Below are positions 43,349 through 52,460 of a DNA stretch of 64,000 bases, piece after piece. The position numbers and the translations under genes are program-made. Below the pieces are notes generated by a model. The model saw only the letters and a program-made list of their open reading frames with translations. It searched no databases and had not been told where the DNA came from. The DNA comes from Candidatus Bathyarchaeia archaeon. Lineage in GTDB: Archaea > Thermoproteota > Bathyarchaeia > Bathyarchaeales > Bathyarchaeaceae. The stretch lies in the NCBI GenBank assembly GCA_035283685.1, contig DATETJ010000008.1:1-64000 (forward strand), written 5' to 3'. Numbering within the stretch: position 1 is the first letter of the stretch; each line of letters opens with the position of its first letter.

Positions 43349-43481
43349 ATTACCGTATCTTTGAATATTTATCTAGCTCGCAACTCAACATCTTCATTGA
43401 ATGATAATATGCATTCGGAATCTGGATTATACTTTATCAATGCTTTTGTATAAGCTGCGAGCAAACTCCAAACGATTGCAA

Positions 43482-44243
43482 ATGAAGACTCCGTATCTAG
43501 TGAGCATACTTCTAGCCGCAGCGCTAGCGATTATTTACCTTTTCCAAGACCAGTACGCTGACCAGATGTATTTGTTTTCAAACGCCTTCCCCCCTGTAAT
43601 AGCTGCCGTAACGGTTGTCTCATCTATCTATGGGCTCATGAAATATTGGGGAAAGCTTGAAGACAAATTCTCCAAGATCTGGCTTGGCTTCACGCTAGGA
43701 ATGATTTTCTGGTTTCTTGGGGAATTATTCTGGGCGATTTACACTCTCTTGTTGAATGTGGAAATACCGTTTCCATCAATTGCAGACGTGGCATGGTTGA
43801 TCGGGTACGCACCCATGATGATCGCCTTTCACTGGTATGTAAGAACCTTTCAGTTCACAATTTCAAAGAAAGTGTATAGGGCAGGCGCCATAACAATCGG
43901 GCTGGTAAGCTTTGGACTCTTTGCGTATTTTCTAACTCCCGTTCTTGCAGAGATGGCTGGAAAGGAGGTTGTAGCCGTTGGCATTGACATCGCATATCCA
44001 GCTTTGGACCTTGCCCTGTTTGGCTATGCCCTTCTAGCTCTTCTCATTTTCACAGGAGGAAAGATTGCTGTGGCTTGGGCGTTGATCAGTATTGCAACTT
44101 TCATGGATGTCGTAGGAGACATGCTTTTTTCGCTCACTACTCTTCAAGGCACGTACTATAATGGACATCCGTTGGAACTGCTGTTTCATTTCAGTTACAT
44201 CTTGTACGCATTGGCTTTCTACGCCCACAGAAAAGAATTCTAG
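43482..44243 (+). CDS. multi-pass membrane protein, possible sensor-like domain
   Basis: About 253 residues with 7-8 hydrophobic helices and short loops. It looks like the membrane sensor modules that precede kinase domains in bacteria, but no signalling domain follows. The helices carry several aromatic residues (WFLGELFWAIYTLL, AFHWYVRTF). I prefer ATG 43482 (MKTPYLVSI), the first residue before the first helix; a longer frame begins at 43401. The function is unknown. Confidence 0.6.
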   Translation: MKTPYLVSILLAAALAIIYLFQDQYADQMYLFSNAFPPVIAAVTVVSSIYGLMKYWGKLEDKFSKIWLGFTLGMIFWFLGELFWAIYTLLLNVEIPFPSIADVAWLIGYAPMMIAFHWYVRTFQFTISKKVYRAGAITIGLVSFGLFAYFLTPVLAEMAGKEVVAVGIDIAYPALDLALFGYALLALLIFTGGKIAVAWALISIATFMDVVGDMLFSLTTLQGTYYNGHPLELLFHFSYILYALAFYAHRKEF

Positions 44244-44257
44244 ATCGATATTTTCCA

Positions 44258-45460
44258 TCACTTGGTTTTGAGAGTCAAAGCAGCGGCAGCCGCCACTAAT
44301 GGAAACAAAGAGATTCCAAGAAAGATCGATGGAAGATGCTGAGTTGTCTGTATCAAGTATCCTGCGTATGGCGCAGAAAAAGCGATGCCAATGTTCTGGC
44401 AAAGAGTCACTATACTGAAAGCTGTCCCAGCCAAGTTAGGCGGCGAATTTTGAGGTGGGATCGTCATCACCACAGGCGGAACCGACGCAGCAGCTATGCC
44501 CAGCAGAATGACGGACACAACTAGCATGAGACCGGAAGAGAAGGATGTTACAATCAGTGCAAGAGCCATCGCAATTGATCCTACAACGAGGAATGGTTTT
44601 CGTCGCTCGGTCTTGTCAGAGGCCCAGCCAAAAAGGGGCACGAAAACAACAGCTGCATACATAAGAACACTTGCGAAAATGCTTGCTTCAATGGGCTGTA
44701 GTCCTTTGAAAGTCTCGAACAAGACTTTTGCCCACGACAAATACGCTATCGCCGCAGCATTGAAAAACATCCAGACAAGGCTTGCCTTCCAAATCTCTGA
44801 GTTCCTAACAGCCTTCTTGACCTCTGTTAAACCAATAGGAGTGCGCTCGCCCTTCATTGGACCCTCTCTGACTACCGCTACAAAAACAACTGCGACCAAA
44901 ACGGCTAACACTGAGCCCACATAGAACGGATACCGCCAATCGTTGAAATTCTGCGCTAGAACCGTAGCCGTCGGAAAAGCAAGTATCGTGGCAACAGGCA
45001 TATTCGTGCCGTACAAACCCATGGCTTTGCCCAACTCCTTGTGACCGAACCACTGTGGAATGATAGTAGGCACGCCAACGACGATGAAAGCCCCTCCGAC
45101 ACCCAATATGAACCTACCCAGCAACGTTAGAGCAAAGCTTTGAGCCAGTGCAGTCACTAGGCTGCCAGAGGCGACTAATAGTAGCGAGACAAATCCAAGC
45201 CAACGAAATCCATACTTATTCACGACTAGCCCAGTAGGCAGAGCCAGAATAATTCCAGGAATCACCGTTAAAGACATCAGCAAGCCGACCCGCACCTCGT
45301 CAACAGTGAACTCATCAGCTACTCTCGTTAGTAGCGGGGGCATCAACTGAAAAACAAAGGCAAAAGCCAAGAAAGTCAAGAAGGAAGCAAACAAAACAGC
45401 CCAGCGGCGATTAGACGACCGCAACTCCTGCAATTTCTTTCTCTCCAAGATCTCAAACAC
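44258..45460 (-). CDS. MFS transporter
   Basis: A 400-residue protein with 12 predicted helices. The loop between TM2 and TM3 is LPTGLVVNKYGFRWLG, the MFS motif A equivalent; its second-half copy is GWASDKTERRKP. The central loop is EGPMKGERTPIG. The pattern resembles nitrate/nitrite and oxalate:formate carriers as a general class, but the substrate is not clear. It stands alone, convergent with the 43482 gene. Confidence 0.8.
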   Translation of the reverse strand: MFEILERKKLQELRSSNRRWAVLFASFLTFLAFAFVFQLMPPLLTRVADEFTVDEVRVGLLMSLTVIPGIILALPTGLVVNKYGFRWLGFVSLLLVASGSLVTALAQSFALTLLGRFILGVGGAFIVVGVPTIIPQWFGHKELGKAMGLYGTNMPVATILAFPTATVLAQNFNDWRYPFYVGSVLAVLVAVVFVAVVREGPMKGERTPIGLTEVKKAVRNSEIWKASLVWMFFNAAAIAYLSWAKVLFETFKGLQPIEASIFASVLMYAAVVFVPLFGWASDKTERRKPFLVVGSIAMALALIVTSFSSGLMLVVSVILLGIAAASVPPVVMTIPPQNSPPNLAGTAFSIVTLCQNIGIAFSAPYAGYLIQTTQHLPSIFLGISLFPLVAAAAALTLKTK

Positions 45461-45648
45461 ACCATCACCACTGCATCATATTTGATTTGCCCCCTCGCCA
45501 AACTCTGAACAAGAACCACACTATTCACCTGTTATTATCCCCTTTGCCGACATCTTTCCGAAAGTAATTTATCAGTTATAGGCAAATATCAGACTGTTTC
45601 CAGAAGACTTAAATAAGTAATATCCGTTTAGAGGAACCGTTAAAGAAG

Positions 45649-45658
45649 ATAAATATGA
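45649..45658 (+). promoter_or_regulatory. TATA-like box before the four-helix membrane protein
   Basis: GATAAATATG lies about 25-30 bases before ATG 45680, and GGATGGTGA follows as a possible ribosome site. Another AT-rich box, CTTAAATAAG, lies at 45608-45617. Either could drive the gene. Confidence 0.35.
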
Positions 45659-45679
45659 TATGGATGGTGAAAAAAGAAA

Positions 45680-46183
45680 ATGTCTACACCTGAAACCTGG
45701 GCAAAGAGATTTGGAGCAATGGCTATCATCAACCTCTTGTTGACCATAGGGTGGGCGCTTCTCCCCCTCTTATACGACCCCAACATTTCACGCTACATCG
45801 CAGGCGGCTCAGCAGGCACATGGGGCTATCTCGGCTTCCTCGCCATGATCATTGGAGGTTTCACAGGATTCGCGGCATTGGCTTCACTCTACTACATAAT
45901 TCCCAAAGCGACGGGCGGCAACGTCAATAACATCCTCGCATGGCTAAACCTGGTGTTGGGAGAAGTAGGGATCATAGGGCTTTCAACGCTTCTCGGTGTT
46001 GCTGGATATATTGGAGGACAACTCATACGCGCAGGACGCGCTGCTGAAGTACACGCCGCTATAGTGTGGTTTACAGTTGAGCCATTCCCTGGACCAGTCG
46101 CCATATTCTTAGGTTTGGCTGGACTCGGAGCTTTCCTTGGAATTGTCAACCTGCTCCTAGCCTTTAGAAGCAAGAAGGTCTAA
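45680..46183 (+). CDS. hypothetical four-helix membrane protein
   Basis: A 167-residue protein with four hydrophobic helices (about 13-30, 44-75, 85-110, 138-162), rich in Gly and Ala. It has no cysteines and one His in a loop (VHAAIVW). I recognise no family. It lies between divergent transport genes and a polyprenyl synthase. Its promoter region is well defined, so it is likely expressed. Confidence 0.6.
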   Translation: MSTPETWAKRFGAMAIINLLLTIGWALLPLLYDPNISRYIAGGSAGTWGYLGFLAMIIGGFTGFAALASLYYIIPKATGGNVNNILAWLNLVLGEVGIIGLSTLLGVAGYIGGQLIRAGRAAEVHAAIVWFTVEPFPGPVAIFLGLAGLGAFLGIVNLLLAFRSKKV

Positions 46184-46267
46184 ACACAGATCTCTAGGGC
46201 GAACCTTCTAACATCACATTTTTTAACTTAAACATCTATTATCGGTTAAACTTCAGCGGCGTCACAG

Positions 46268-47266
46268 ATGAAACAGGAATATACACTTGGAAACAATGCT
46301 GAGAAGTCTCTCAAGTTATACATCTCAGGAACTAAAAGTCAAATTGACACGGAACTGGCAAAGTTGGCTTCCGGACTCACACAGCTTAGTCTTCATCCAC
46401 ATGTCGATTATGCGCTTTTGTCAAACGGGAAGCGACTTCGACCCTTACTTGTCATATTGTCAGCTGAAAGTGTGGGCGGAAAACGAAATAACGTCATGCA
46501 TCTAGCATCGGCCTTTGAGCTGATGCACACAGCCACATTAGTCCACGATGACATCATAGATGGAGATGAGTCTCGCCGAGGGATCCCAGCTGTTCACAAG
46601 AGATGGTCAGTTAATGAAGCCATCTTGGCTGGAGACGCGTTGATCGCACTCGCTGTAAGACTAGCAGCTGAATACGGCGAAACAATACTGAAGACTGTGG
46701 CACAAAGCGCGCTTGAACTCTGCGACGGCGAACACAGGGACATAACCTCGTCTCTAAAAGCAGCCACTAGACAGCAATATTACAAGAGAATCAAGGAAAA
46801 GTCAGCCTCTCTCTTCAGATCATCTACCTACTGCGGAGCACTGGCTGGAGGAGGCAACCCGACGGAGACAAAGGAATTATCAGCGTTTGGCGAAAACTTC
46901 GGAATAGCCTATCAACTGAAAGACGACTTGCTGGACTGGACTCGGAACGGCAACTTGTTTTTGAACGACTTGAGAAATGGAAGGACAAGCCTTCCGATAA
47001 TTCACTACTACGTGACATGCAGTTCAAGCCAGAAAAAACACCTTGAGAACATGCTTGACCCTCTCATAGAGAAAAAGGAATCAACAGAAAAAGACGAAGC
47101 CGAAGAACTCAGACAAGTTCTCAAACAGGCAGGTTCCTTCAACTACTGCGAAAAGCAAATAGACGAATACTTGAGACAAGCAGTCGACAGCATCTCCGAT
47201 CTCAGAAACACAGAGTACAAGCTCTATCTCAATGAAATGGCAGAAACCCTCAAAGCCATGACGTGA
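46268..47266 (+). CDS. polyprenyl (geranylgeranyl) diphosphate synthase
   Basis: A 332-residue trans-prenyltransferase that makes the lipid isoprenoid chain. The first aspartate-rich motif is VHDDIIDGDESRRG, and the second is YQLKDDLLDWTRNG; the FARM-preceding helix is ASAFELMHTATL. The chain length cannot be fixed from sequence alone. Its TGA overlaps the GTG of the following PP-loop gene by 4 bases (47263-47266), so the two are coupled. Confidence 0.9.
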   Translation: MKQEYTLGNNAEKSLKLYISGTKSQIDTELAKLASGLTQLSLHPHVDYALLSNGKRLRPLLVILSAESVGGKRNNVMHLASAFELMHTATLVHDDIIDGDESRRGIPAVHKRWSVNEAILAGDALIALAVRLAAEYGETILKTVAQSALELCDGEHRDITSSLKAATRQQYYKRIKEKSASLFRSSTYCGALAGGGNPTETKELSAFGENFGIAYQLKDDLLDWTRNGNLFLNDLRNGRTSLPIIHYYVTCSSSQKKHLENMLDPLIEKKESTEKDEAEELRQVLKQAGSFNYCEKQIDEYLRQAVDSISDLRNTEYKLYLNEMAETLKAMT

Positions 47267-48006
47267 AGACCTTCAGACATCTAAGGGTTGGGTTTTTCAA
47301 AAGACTTAACGCGCAACTGGAATCTATTGTGGGAACCATGTCCAAGCCGATCAATGTTGCAGAATCTCACACTGGGAAGGTCGTCTGCCTCTTATCAGGT
47401 GGAATCGATTCGCCTGTTGCAGTTTGGCTTATGGCACAGAAGAACTTGGCGCCGATTTGCGTTTATTTCGACAACTCTCCGTTTGCTGATGAAACAACGC
47501 AACAGAGAGCAGTTGAAGCAGCCAAAAGAGTCAGAAGACACATCGCTCATTCAATTAAGATGTACACTGTTCCCCATGGGGCCGACCTAGCGGACATTTT
47601 GAGAAAGTGTCCGCGCAACTTGACCTGTGTACTCTGTAGAAGGATGATGTACCGAGTCGCCGAGAAAATCGCCTTGAAGGAACGAGCCGAAGCCATAGTT
47701 ACGGGCGAAATAATTGGAGAACACGCCAGTCAGACTCTTCGTAACTTGCACGTCGAAACAGAAGCTTTATCATGTGTGACGGTTCTGCGACCGCTAGCTG
47801 GCATGAACAAAACCGAGGTCGAAAACCTAGCTAGAAAAATAGGAACTTTCGACGCTTCAACTAAACCTGCATCATGTTGCACTGGCCCACCGCCCCAACC
47901 ACGAACCCGCGCTCGACTTGAAGAGGTTCTCAAAGCAGAGGGAAAGCTCGACATCAACAGCATGATTGAACGCGACTTGAAAGGCGCATTTGTTTCTTTC
48001 ATCTAG
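47263..48006 (+). CDS. ThiI-like PP-loop sulfurtransferase/adenylase
   Basis: A 247-residue PP-loop protein. SGGIDSPVAVWLM is the ATP loop, and CVLCRRMMYRVAEKIA plus GEIIGEHASQTLRNL are ThiI-type. The THUMP and ferredoxin-like N-terminal domains of full ThiI are missing, so only the catalytic half is present. A CC pair (PASCCTGPP) may replace the ThiI end. It probably works in 4-thiouridine formation or another thiolation; the E1-like protein and the 112-residue protein fit this theme. The start may be GTG 47263 or ATG 47338. Confidence 0.8.
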   Translation: MKTFRHLRVGFFKRLNAQLESIVGTMSKPINVAESHTGKVVCLLSGGIDSPVAVWLMAQKNLAPICVYFDNSPFADETTQQRAVEAAKRVRRHIAHSIKMYTVPHGADLADILRKCPRNLTCVLCRRMMYRVAEKIALKERAEAIVTGEIIGEHASQTLRNLHVETEALSCVTVLRPLAGMNKTEVENLARKIGTFDASTKPASCCTGPPPQPRTRARLEEVLKAEGKLDINSMIERDLKGAFVSFI

Positions 48007-48032
48007 AAGCTGCCACGTGTGATATGGCACAA

Positions 48033-48371
48033 CTACTTCACTGTCTGTTTGAGTGTTGCGCTCAGTACTTCGTTGGCAACTTTCGTGGCTTCGGCTTCGT
48101 TGGAGACTCTTTTGATCAACATTCTGCCGTCTCGGCTTAGTGTGATTTCAGCCTTTCCACTTTTCATTATTATCATATGCGGCGTGTCCAAAACAATCTC
48201 ATACTGTTTCGACCGCTCAAGTGTTCGCTTCACTTCGTTCATGTTTAGATTCAGCTTTTTCGAGGTTCGAGCTTCGAACGCAGCTTTGTCCGAGCAGAGC
48301 TTAACCATCAGTTGTAGAGACGAAGCGCTTGTATTGATCATACCTTGGCACACTTGCTTTTTGGTATTCAA
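48033..48371 (-). CDS. small protein sharing the C-terminal domain of the E1-like protein
   Basis: A 112-residue soluble protein. Its second half (YEIVLDTPHMIIMKSGKAEI, then GRMLIKRVSNEAEATKVANEV) aligns with the last 80 residues of the E1-like protein (FKILLKSSLVIVFRYERGIEV, GRMLIKNVKDEKSALTVRKAV). It is convergent with the ThiI-like gene, 26 bases apart. The repeated domain probably serves sulfur transfer or carrier binding; this is inference. Confidence 0.65.
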   Translation of the reverse strand: MNTKKQVCQGMINTSASSLQLMVKLCSDKAAFEARTSKKLNLNMNEVKRTLERSKQYEIVLDTPHMIIMKSGKAEITLSRDGRMLIKRVSNEAEATKVANEVLSATLKQTVK

Positions 48372-48491
48372 TATTGCCCGCGATACTTATGGATTCGCAC
48401 AGGTTCTCATCATTAAATCTCATAATATTGATAGAAATGAAACATTTATTAGCCCGACTGACGATAGTCAAGAATTCAGGTGGCTTCCTAA

Positions 48492-50918
48492 TTGCCTCAC
48501 AAGAAAAGCGCAAATGCGGAAAATGCGGGAAAAAAGAAGCCGGAAACAGGCGTCTACATATGTCATTGTGGCGGAAACATAAGCGACAACGTAGACGTGG
48601 TTAGAGTTAAGGAAGCCCTGACAAAGTGTAAGGGCGTCAAAGTCTGCGAAACCTACGAGTACATGTGTAGCAAACCAGGTCAGGACATGATTGAAAGAGA
48701 CATTAAAGAGCACAAGCTTAACCGAGTTGTTGTCGCATCCTGTTCCCCCCGCATGCATCTAGACACTTTTAGAGGCGCGGCAAAACGAGGCGGGCTAAAT
48801 CCGTATCTCCTCGACATGGCTAACATACGTGAGCAATGCAGTTGGGTTCACGACAACAAGGAGCTAGCCACTCAAAAAGCCACAGCAATCGTGCACGGAG
48901 TAACTGAACGTGCACAGCATCTGGAACCCTTAGAAGCAAAAAACATGCCAGTAAATCGAGACGTAGCCGTGATCGGAGGCGGGATAGCCGGCATTCTGGG
49001 CGCGATTGAACTTGCAGACAAGGGTTACAAGGTTTATTTGGTCGAGCGCAATCCGAGCATAGGCGGACACATGGCTCAGCTAAGCAAGACTTTTCCCACG
49101 CTCGACTGTTCAGCCTGCATTCTGACACCCAAAATGGTCTACGTATCGCAACACCCAAACATAGAAATAATCACGCTGGCCGAACCGATCGCTGTGAACG
49201 GTTCACCGGGCAACTACGAAGTTACGGTTCGAATTCGACCACGTTATGTTGACGTTGACAAGTGCATCTCATGCGGCGAATGTTCAAGAGTTTGCCCTGT
49301 CAAGAAACCCAGCACGCATGAAGAAGGGCTGAAACTGGAAAAATGCATCGACCTATCTTTCAAGCAAGCTGTGCCAAACGCTTATGCTATCGACAAGTCT
49401 CTTTGCCTCTGGTTCAATAAAGGGGTCTGCCGCGTCTGCGAGAAATTCTGCAAAGGCAAAGCTATTGTTTTTGACCAAAAGGAAGAAACAAGAACTCTGA
49501 ACGTGGGCGCCATAATCTCGTGTACAGGCTATCAGCAACTTACTCCAGAATCATCAAAAGAGGTCTTTAATGGTGTGAACCTGTTTGGCCAATATGCATG
49601 GGGACTTCACCCAGACGTCGTCACTAACCTTCAGTTTGAGAGACTGATGCTGCAGGGTCTTCATAGACCTTCGAACGGCAAGCCTCCCAAGAAAGTGGCA
49701 TTTGTGCTCTGCGTCGGGAGCCGAATGGACACGGGCATCACCTATTGCTGCAAAATAGGCTGCATGAACGCAATCAAGCATACTTTATTGCTTCTCAAAG
49801 CCTTTCCAGAAGCCGAGCCATGGGTATTCTACACTGACATCCGAGCGCATGGGAAAGGCTACGAGGAATTCTACTCCAACGCTCGCGACCACGGCGTCAA
49901 ATTCATACGAGGCAGAGTAGCAGAAGTTGTACCTAACGGCGACAGCCTGATCGTCAGGGCAGAAGACACGATACTAAGCAGGCGAATCGAAGAGACATTC
50001 GACATGGTTGTCCTCAGCCCAGCATTGCTTCCAAATGCTGGCACAGGCGAACTGTCCAAAATGATGGGCATTGATCTTGGACCAGACAGCTTCCTACTCG
50101 AACGACACCACAAACTGAGACCCGTCGACACCAAGATGGAAGGCATGTACATAGCCGGTTGCGCACTCGGACCAAAAGACATCAGAGAAACCACACTTGA
50201 GACCATGGCGACAGCCTCAAAAGTTGCAACTTTTCTCGGAAAAGGCGAAATTGCTGTCTCACCGGAAATCGCGTTCATCATCCCTGAAAAATGTAACTCA
50301 TGCGGTGAGTGCATCAAACACTGTCCAACTAAAGCTATAGAGCCAACGCCAAAAGGCGTATTCATAAACTCAATCTCATGCACAGGATGCGGCATATGCG
50401 TGCCCAAATGCCCCACAGAAGCCATCGAACTCAAACATTCAACTGATTCGCAACTCACTGCGCAGATTCAAGCCACAAGCATTGAGGACGGCGACCGCCC
50501 GCGGATAATCGCCTTCTTGGAGAAGACCACAGCATATGGGTCAGCAGATCTCGCGGGACAAACCAGAGTATCATATACGCCTAACGTGAAAATCATCCCG
50601 GTGCCCAGCACAGGCAGAGTAAGCTTGAAGCACGTGTTACACGCATTCGCAAGCGGAGCCGACGGCATCATATTCATCGAAGGAGACGACAGCCCCTTCA
50701 GAGAAGACAACGTCAGAGACCACGTGAACAGCATAAAAAAAGAACTGGGCAAGTACGGCGTCGAATCACTAAGAGTCATTTCCACGACAACAACACTACC
50801 ACAATACGACAAAGTAGTAAACTTGTTCCAAACCTTCGACGAAAGAATTTCGAAGATGGGACGGATATCGCCAGAGAAGCGTCAGAAGATCGCTCAAACG
50901 CTGGCAGGAGGCAAATAA
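48492..50918 (+). CDS. hdrA: heterodisulfide reductase subunit A with degenerate MvhD-like C-terminus
   Basis: An 808-residue electron-bifurcating flavoprotein core. It has the N-terminal Cys domain (YICHCGGNI), FAD site (VAVIGGGIAGILGAIELA), cluster set CISCGECSRVCP, VLCVGSRM...YCCKIGC, and two [4Fe-4S] motifs CNSCGECIKHCP and CTGCGICVPKCP (about 595-650). The last about 135 residues follow MvhD (GSADLAGQTRVSYTPNVKII, GADGIIFIEG) but have no cysteines, whereas MvhD has several. So it should not bind its 2Fe-2S cluster. Start TTG 48492, with GGTGGC upstream. First gene of hdrACB. Confidence 0.92.
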   Translation: MPHKKSANAENAGKKKPETGVYICHCGGNISDNVDVVRVKEALTKCKGVKVCETYEYMCSKPGQDMIERDIKEHKLNRVVVASCSPRMHLDTFRGAAKRGGLNPYLLDMANIREQCSWVHDNKELATQKATAIVHGVTERAQHLEPLEAKNMPVNRDVAVIGGGIAGILGAIELADKGYKVYLVERNPSIGGHMAQLSKTFPTLDCSACILTPKMVYVSQHPNIEIITLAEPIAVNGSPGNYEVTVRIRPRYVDVDKCISCGECSRVCPVKKPSTHEEGLKLEKCIDLSFKQAVPNAYAIDKSLCLWFNKGVCRVCEKFCKGKAIVFDQKEETRTLNVGAIISCTGYQQLTPESSKEVFNGVNLFGQYAWGLHPDVVTNLQFERLMLQGLHRPSNGKPPKKVAFVLCVGSRMDTGITYCCKIGCMNAIKHTLLLLKAFPEAEPWVFYTDIRAHGKGYEEFYSNARDHGVKFIRGRVAEVVPNGDSLIVRAEDTILSRRIEETFDMVVLSPALLPNAGTGELSKMMGIDLGPDSFLLERHHKLRPVDTKMEGMYIAGCALGPKDIRETTLETMATASKVATFLGKGEIAVSPEIAFIIPEKCNSCGECIKHCPTKAIEPTPKGVFINSISCTGCGICVPKCPTEAIELKHSTDSQLTAQIQATSIEDGDRPRIIAFLEKTTAYGSADLAGQTRVSYTPNVKIIPVPSTGRVSLKHVLHAFASGADGIIFIEGDDSPFREDNVRDHVNSIKKELGKYGVESLRVISTTTTLPQYDKVVNLFQTFDERISKMGRISPEKRQKIAQTLAGGK

Positions 50919-51506
50919 ATGAGTCACCGTTTTCCGCACACAATAACTGCCAAAGACGTCGACCCCACCTTCATCAAAGAGATCAAGGATTTGCCCGGCG
51001 GAAAGAATATTCTCGACTGCATTCAATGCGGCGTCTGCTCAGGCTCATGCCCCGCTCGATTCGCCATGGACTACAGTCCAATGCAAATCCTAAAAATGGC
51101 ACATCTCGGACTTAAGCAAGAGGTTCTATCAAGCCACACAATCTGGATATGCGCCTCATGCTACACCTGCGCTTCACGGTGTCCCCGCGGCTTAAACATT
51201 CCAGCCATAATGTCAGGCTTCAAGAACATGGCTCTGAAAAGCAACATACAATCTCCCGTACCTGTCAAGCCCAAATTCCACAAAGCGTTTGCAGAAATCG
51301 TGGGCAAATATGGAAGAATGCACGAAGCAGAACTAAAAGTTAAACTTGCCAACAAGACCAGTTTTAACGAGTTACTCGGCAACGCCTCTCTAGGCTTCCG
51401 TATGCTTAGAAAAGGCAAACTGAAACTGCGTCCATCAAAGCTGGATTCTTCAACCCGTTTCGCCGAGATTTTCAAGAAAGCTCAAGGCAAGGAGACTCAG
51501 AAATGA
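50919..51506 (+). CDS. hdrC: heterodisulfide reductase subunit C
   Basis: A 195-residue protein with two [4Fe-4S] motifs, CIQCGVCSGSCP and CASCYTCASRCP, and a C-terminal basic helical part. It links HdrA to HdrB. It starts at the base after the hdrA stop and overlaps hdrB by 4 bases, so the three genes form a tight operon. Confidence 0.92.
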   Translation: MSHRFPHTITAKDVDPTFIKEIKDLPGGKNILDCIQCGVCSGSCPARFAMDYSPMQILKMAHLGLKQEVLSSHTIWICASCYTCASRCPRGLNIPAIMSGFKNMALKSNIQSPVPVKPKFHKAFAEIVGKYGRMHEAELKVKLANKTSFNELLGNASLGFRMLRKGKLKLRPSKLDSSTRFAEIFKKAQGKETQK

Positions 51507-52399
51507 AATACGCGTACTTTCCAGGCTGCTCCATCCACGGCTCATCCAAAGAATACGAGATGTCGGCGAACGCCATAAACAAACGCCTAGGCATTGAACT
51601 GGTTGAGATTCCTGACTGGAACTGCTGCGGCGCCATCGACGCTGTATACGCTTACAATCCTACTTTAGCGATTTCTTTGGCAACTCGAAATCTAGCCCTG
51701 GCCGAAAACATGAAAACAGATGTCGTAACGCTTTGCAGTGCCTGTTTTTTCACTCTCTCTCGAGCAAACATGATGCTCCGCCAATACACAGACATGAAGG
51801 ACAGAGTTGACAAAGTCATCAATGATGCTGGACTCAAATACGCGGGAGATGTCAAAGTGAGGCATTACATGGACATACTGGCTAATGATGTGGGCTTTGA
51901 CAGAATCCGCCAGAACGTCACTGTTCCATTGAAAGGCTTGAAGATTGCACCATACTACGGATGCCTCATCGTGAGACCAACAGGCATACACGCGTTCGAC
52001 GATCCTGAGCATCCTGTTTCAATGGACAAGGTGGTTGAAGCCTTGGGGGCCGAGGTTGTTGATTACCCAGATAAGACTCGATGCTGCGGTGCATCATTAG
52101 CCATAACCGACGAGAAAGTTATGATGGAGATGACAAAAGCGCCGCTGCTCACGGCAAAAAACGCACAAGCCGACTGCATAGTCACCCCGTGTCCAATGTG
52201 CCACTTCAACCTTGACGCCAAGCAGAGAGACGTTGAAAAGCACTTCGATGTTGAAATAGAGCTTCCTGTGCTTTACATTACGCAACTGGTAGGCTTAGCA
52301 TTCGGTTTGCCTCCCAAGGAACTCGGACTGAACCGGAATATTGTGTCGACAAACCGGGTTATCGAAAAAGTTCAAGCACTCAGTCATGCCACACATTAG
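51503..52399 (+). CDS. hdrB: heterodisulfide reductase subunit B
   Basis: A 298-residue protein with two CCG domains. The cysteine sets are YFPGCS...NCCGAID...LCSAC and YYGCLI...RCCGASL...CPMC, which hold the non-cubane [4Fe-4S] clusters that split disulfides. In methanogens the substrate is CoM-S-S-CoB; here the disulfide is unknown. Start ATG 51503. Its 3' end faces the NirK-like gene, which converges on it at 52461. Confidence 0.93.
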   Translation: MKYAYFPGCSIHGSSKEYEMSANAINKRLGIELVEIPDWNCCGAIDAVYAYNPTLAISLATRNLALAENMKTDVVTLCSACFFTLSRANMMLRQYTDMKDRVDKVINDAGLKYAGDVKVRHYMDILANDVGFDRIRQNVTVPLKGLKIAPYYGCLIVRPTGIHAFDDPEHPVSMDKVVEALGAEVVDYPDKTRCCGASLAITDEKVMMEMTKAPLLTAKNAQADCIVTPCPMCHFNLDAKQRDVEKHFDVEIELPVLYITQLVGLAFGLPPKELGLNRNIVSTNRVIEKVQALSHATH

Positions 52400-52460
52400 A
52401 CTCTTGTCCTCGAGACGAGCGTCTGATCGGAACGGAAAAGAAAAGAAAGCAGATTCGCTT

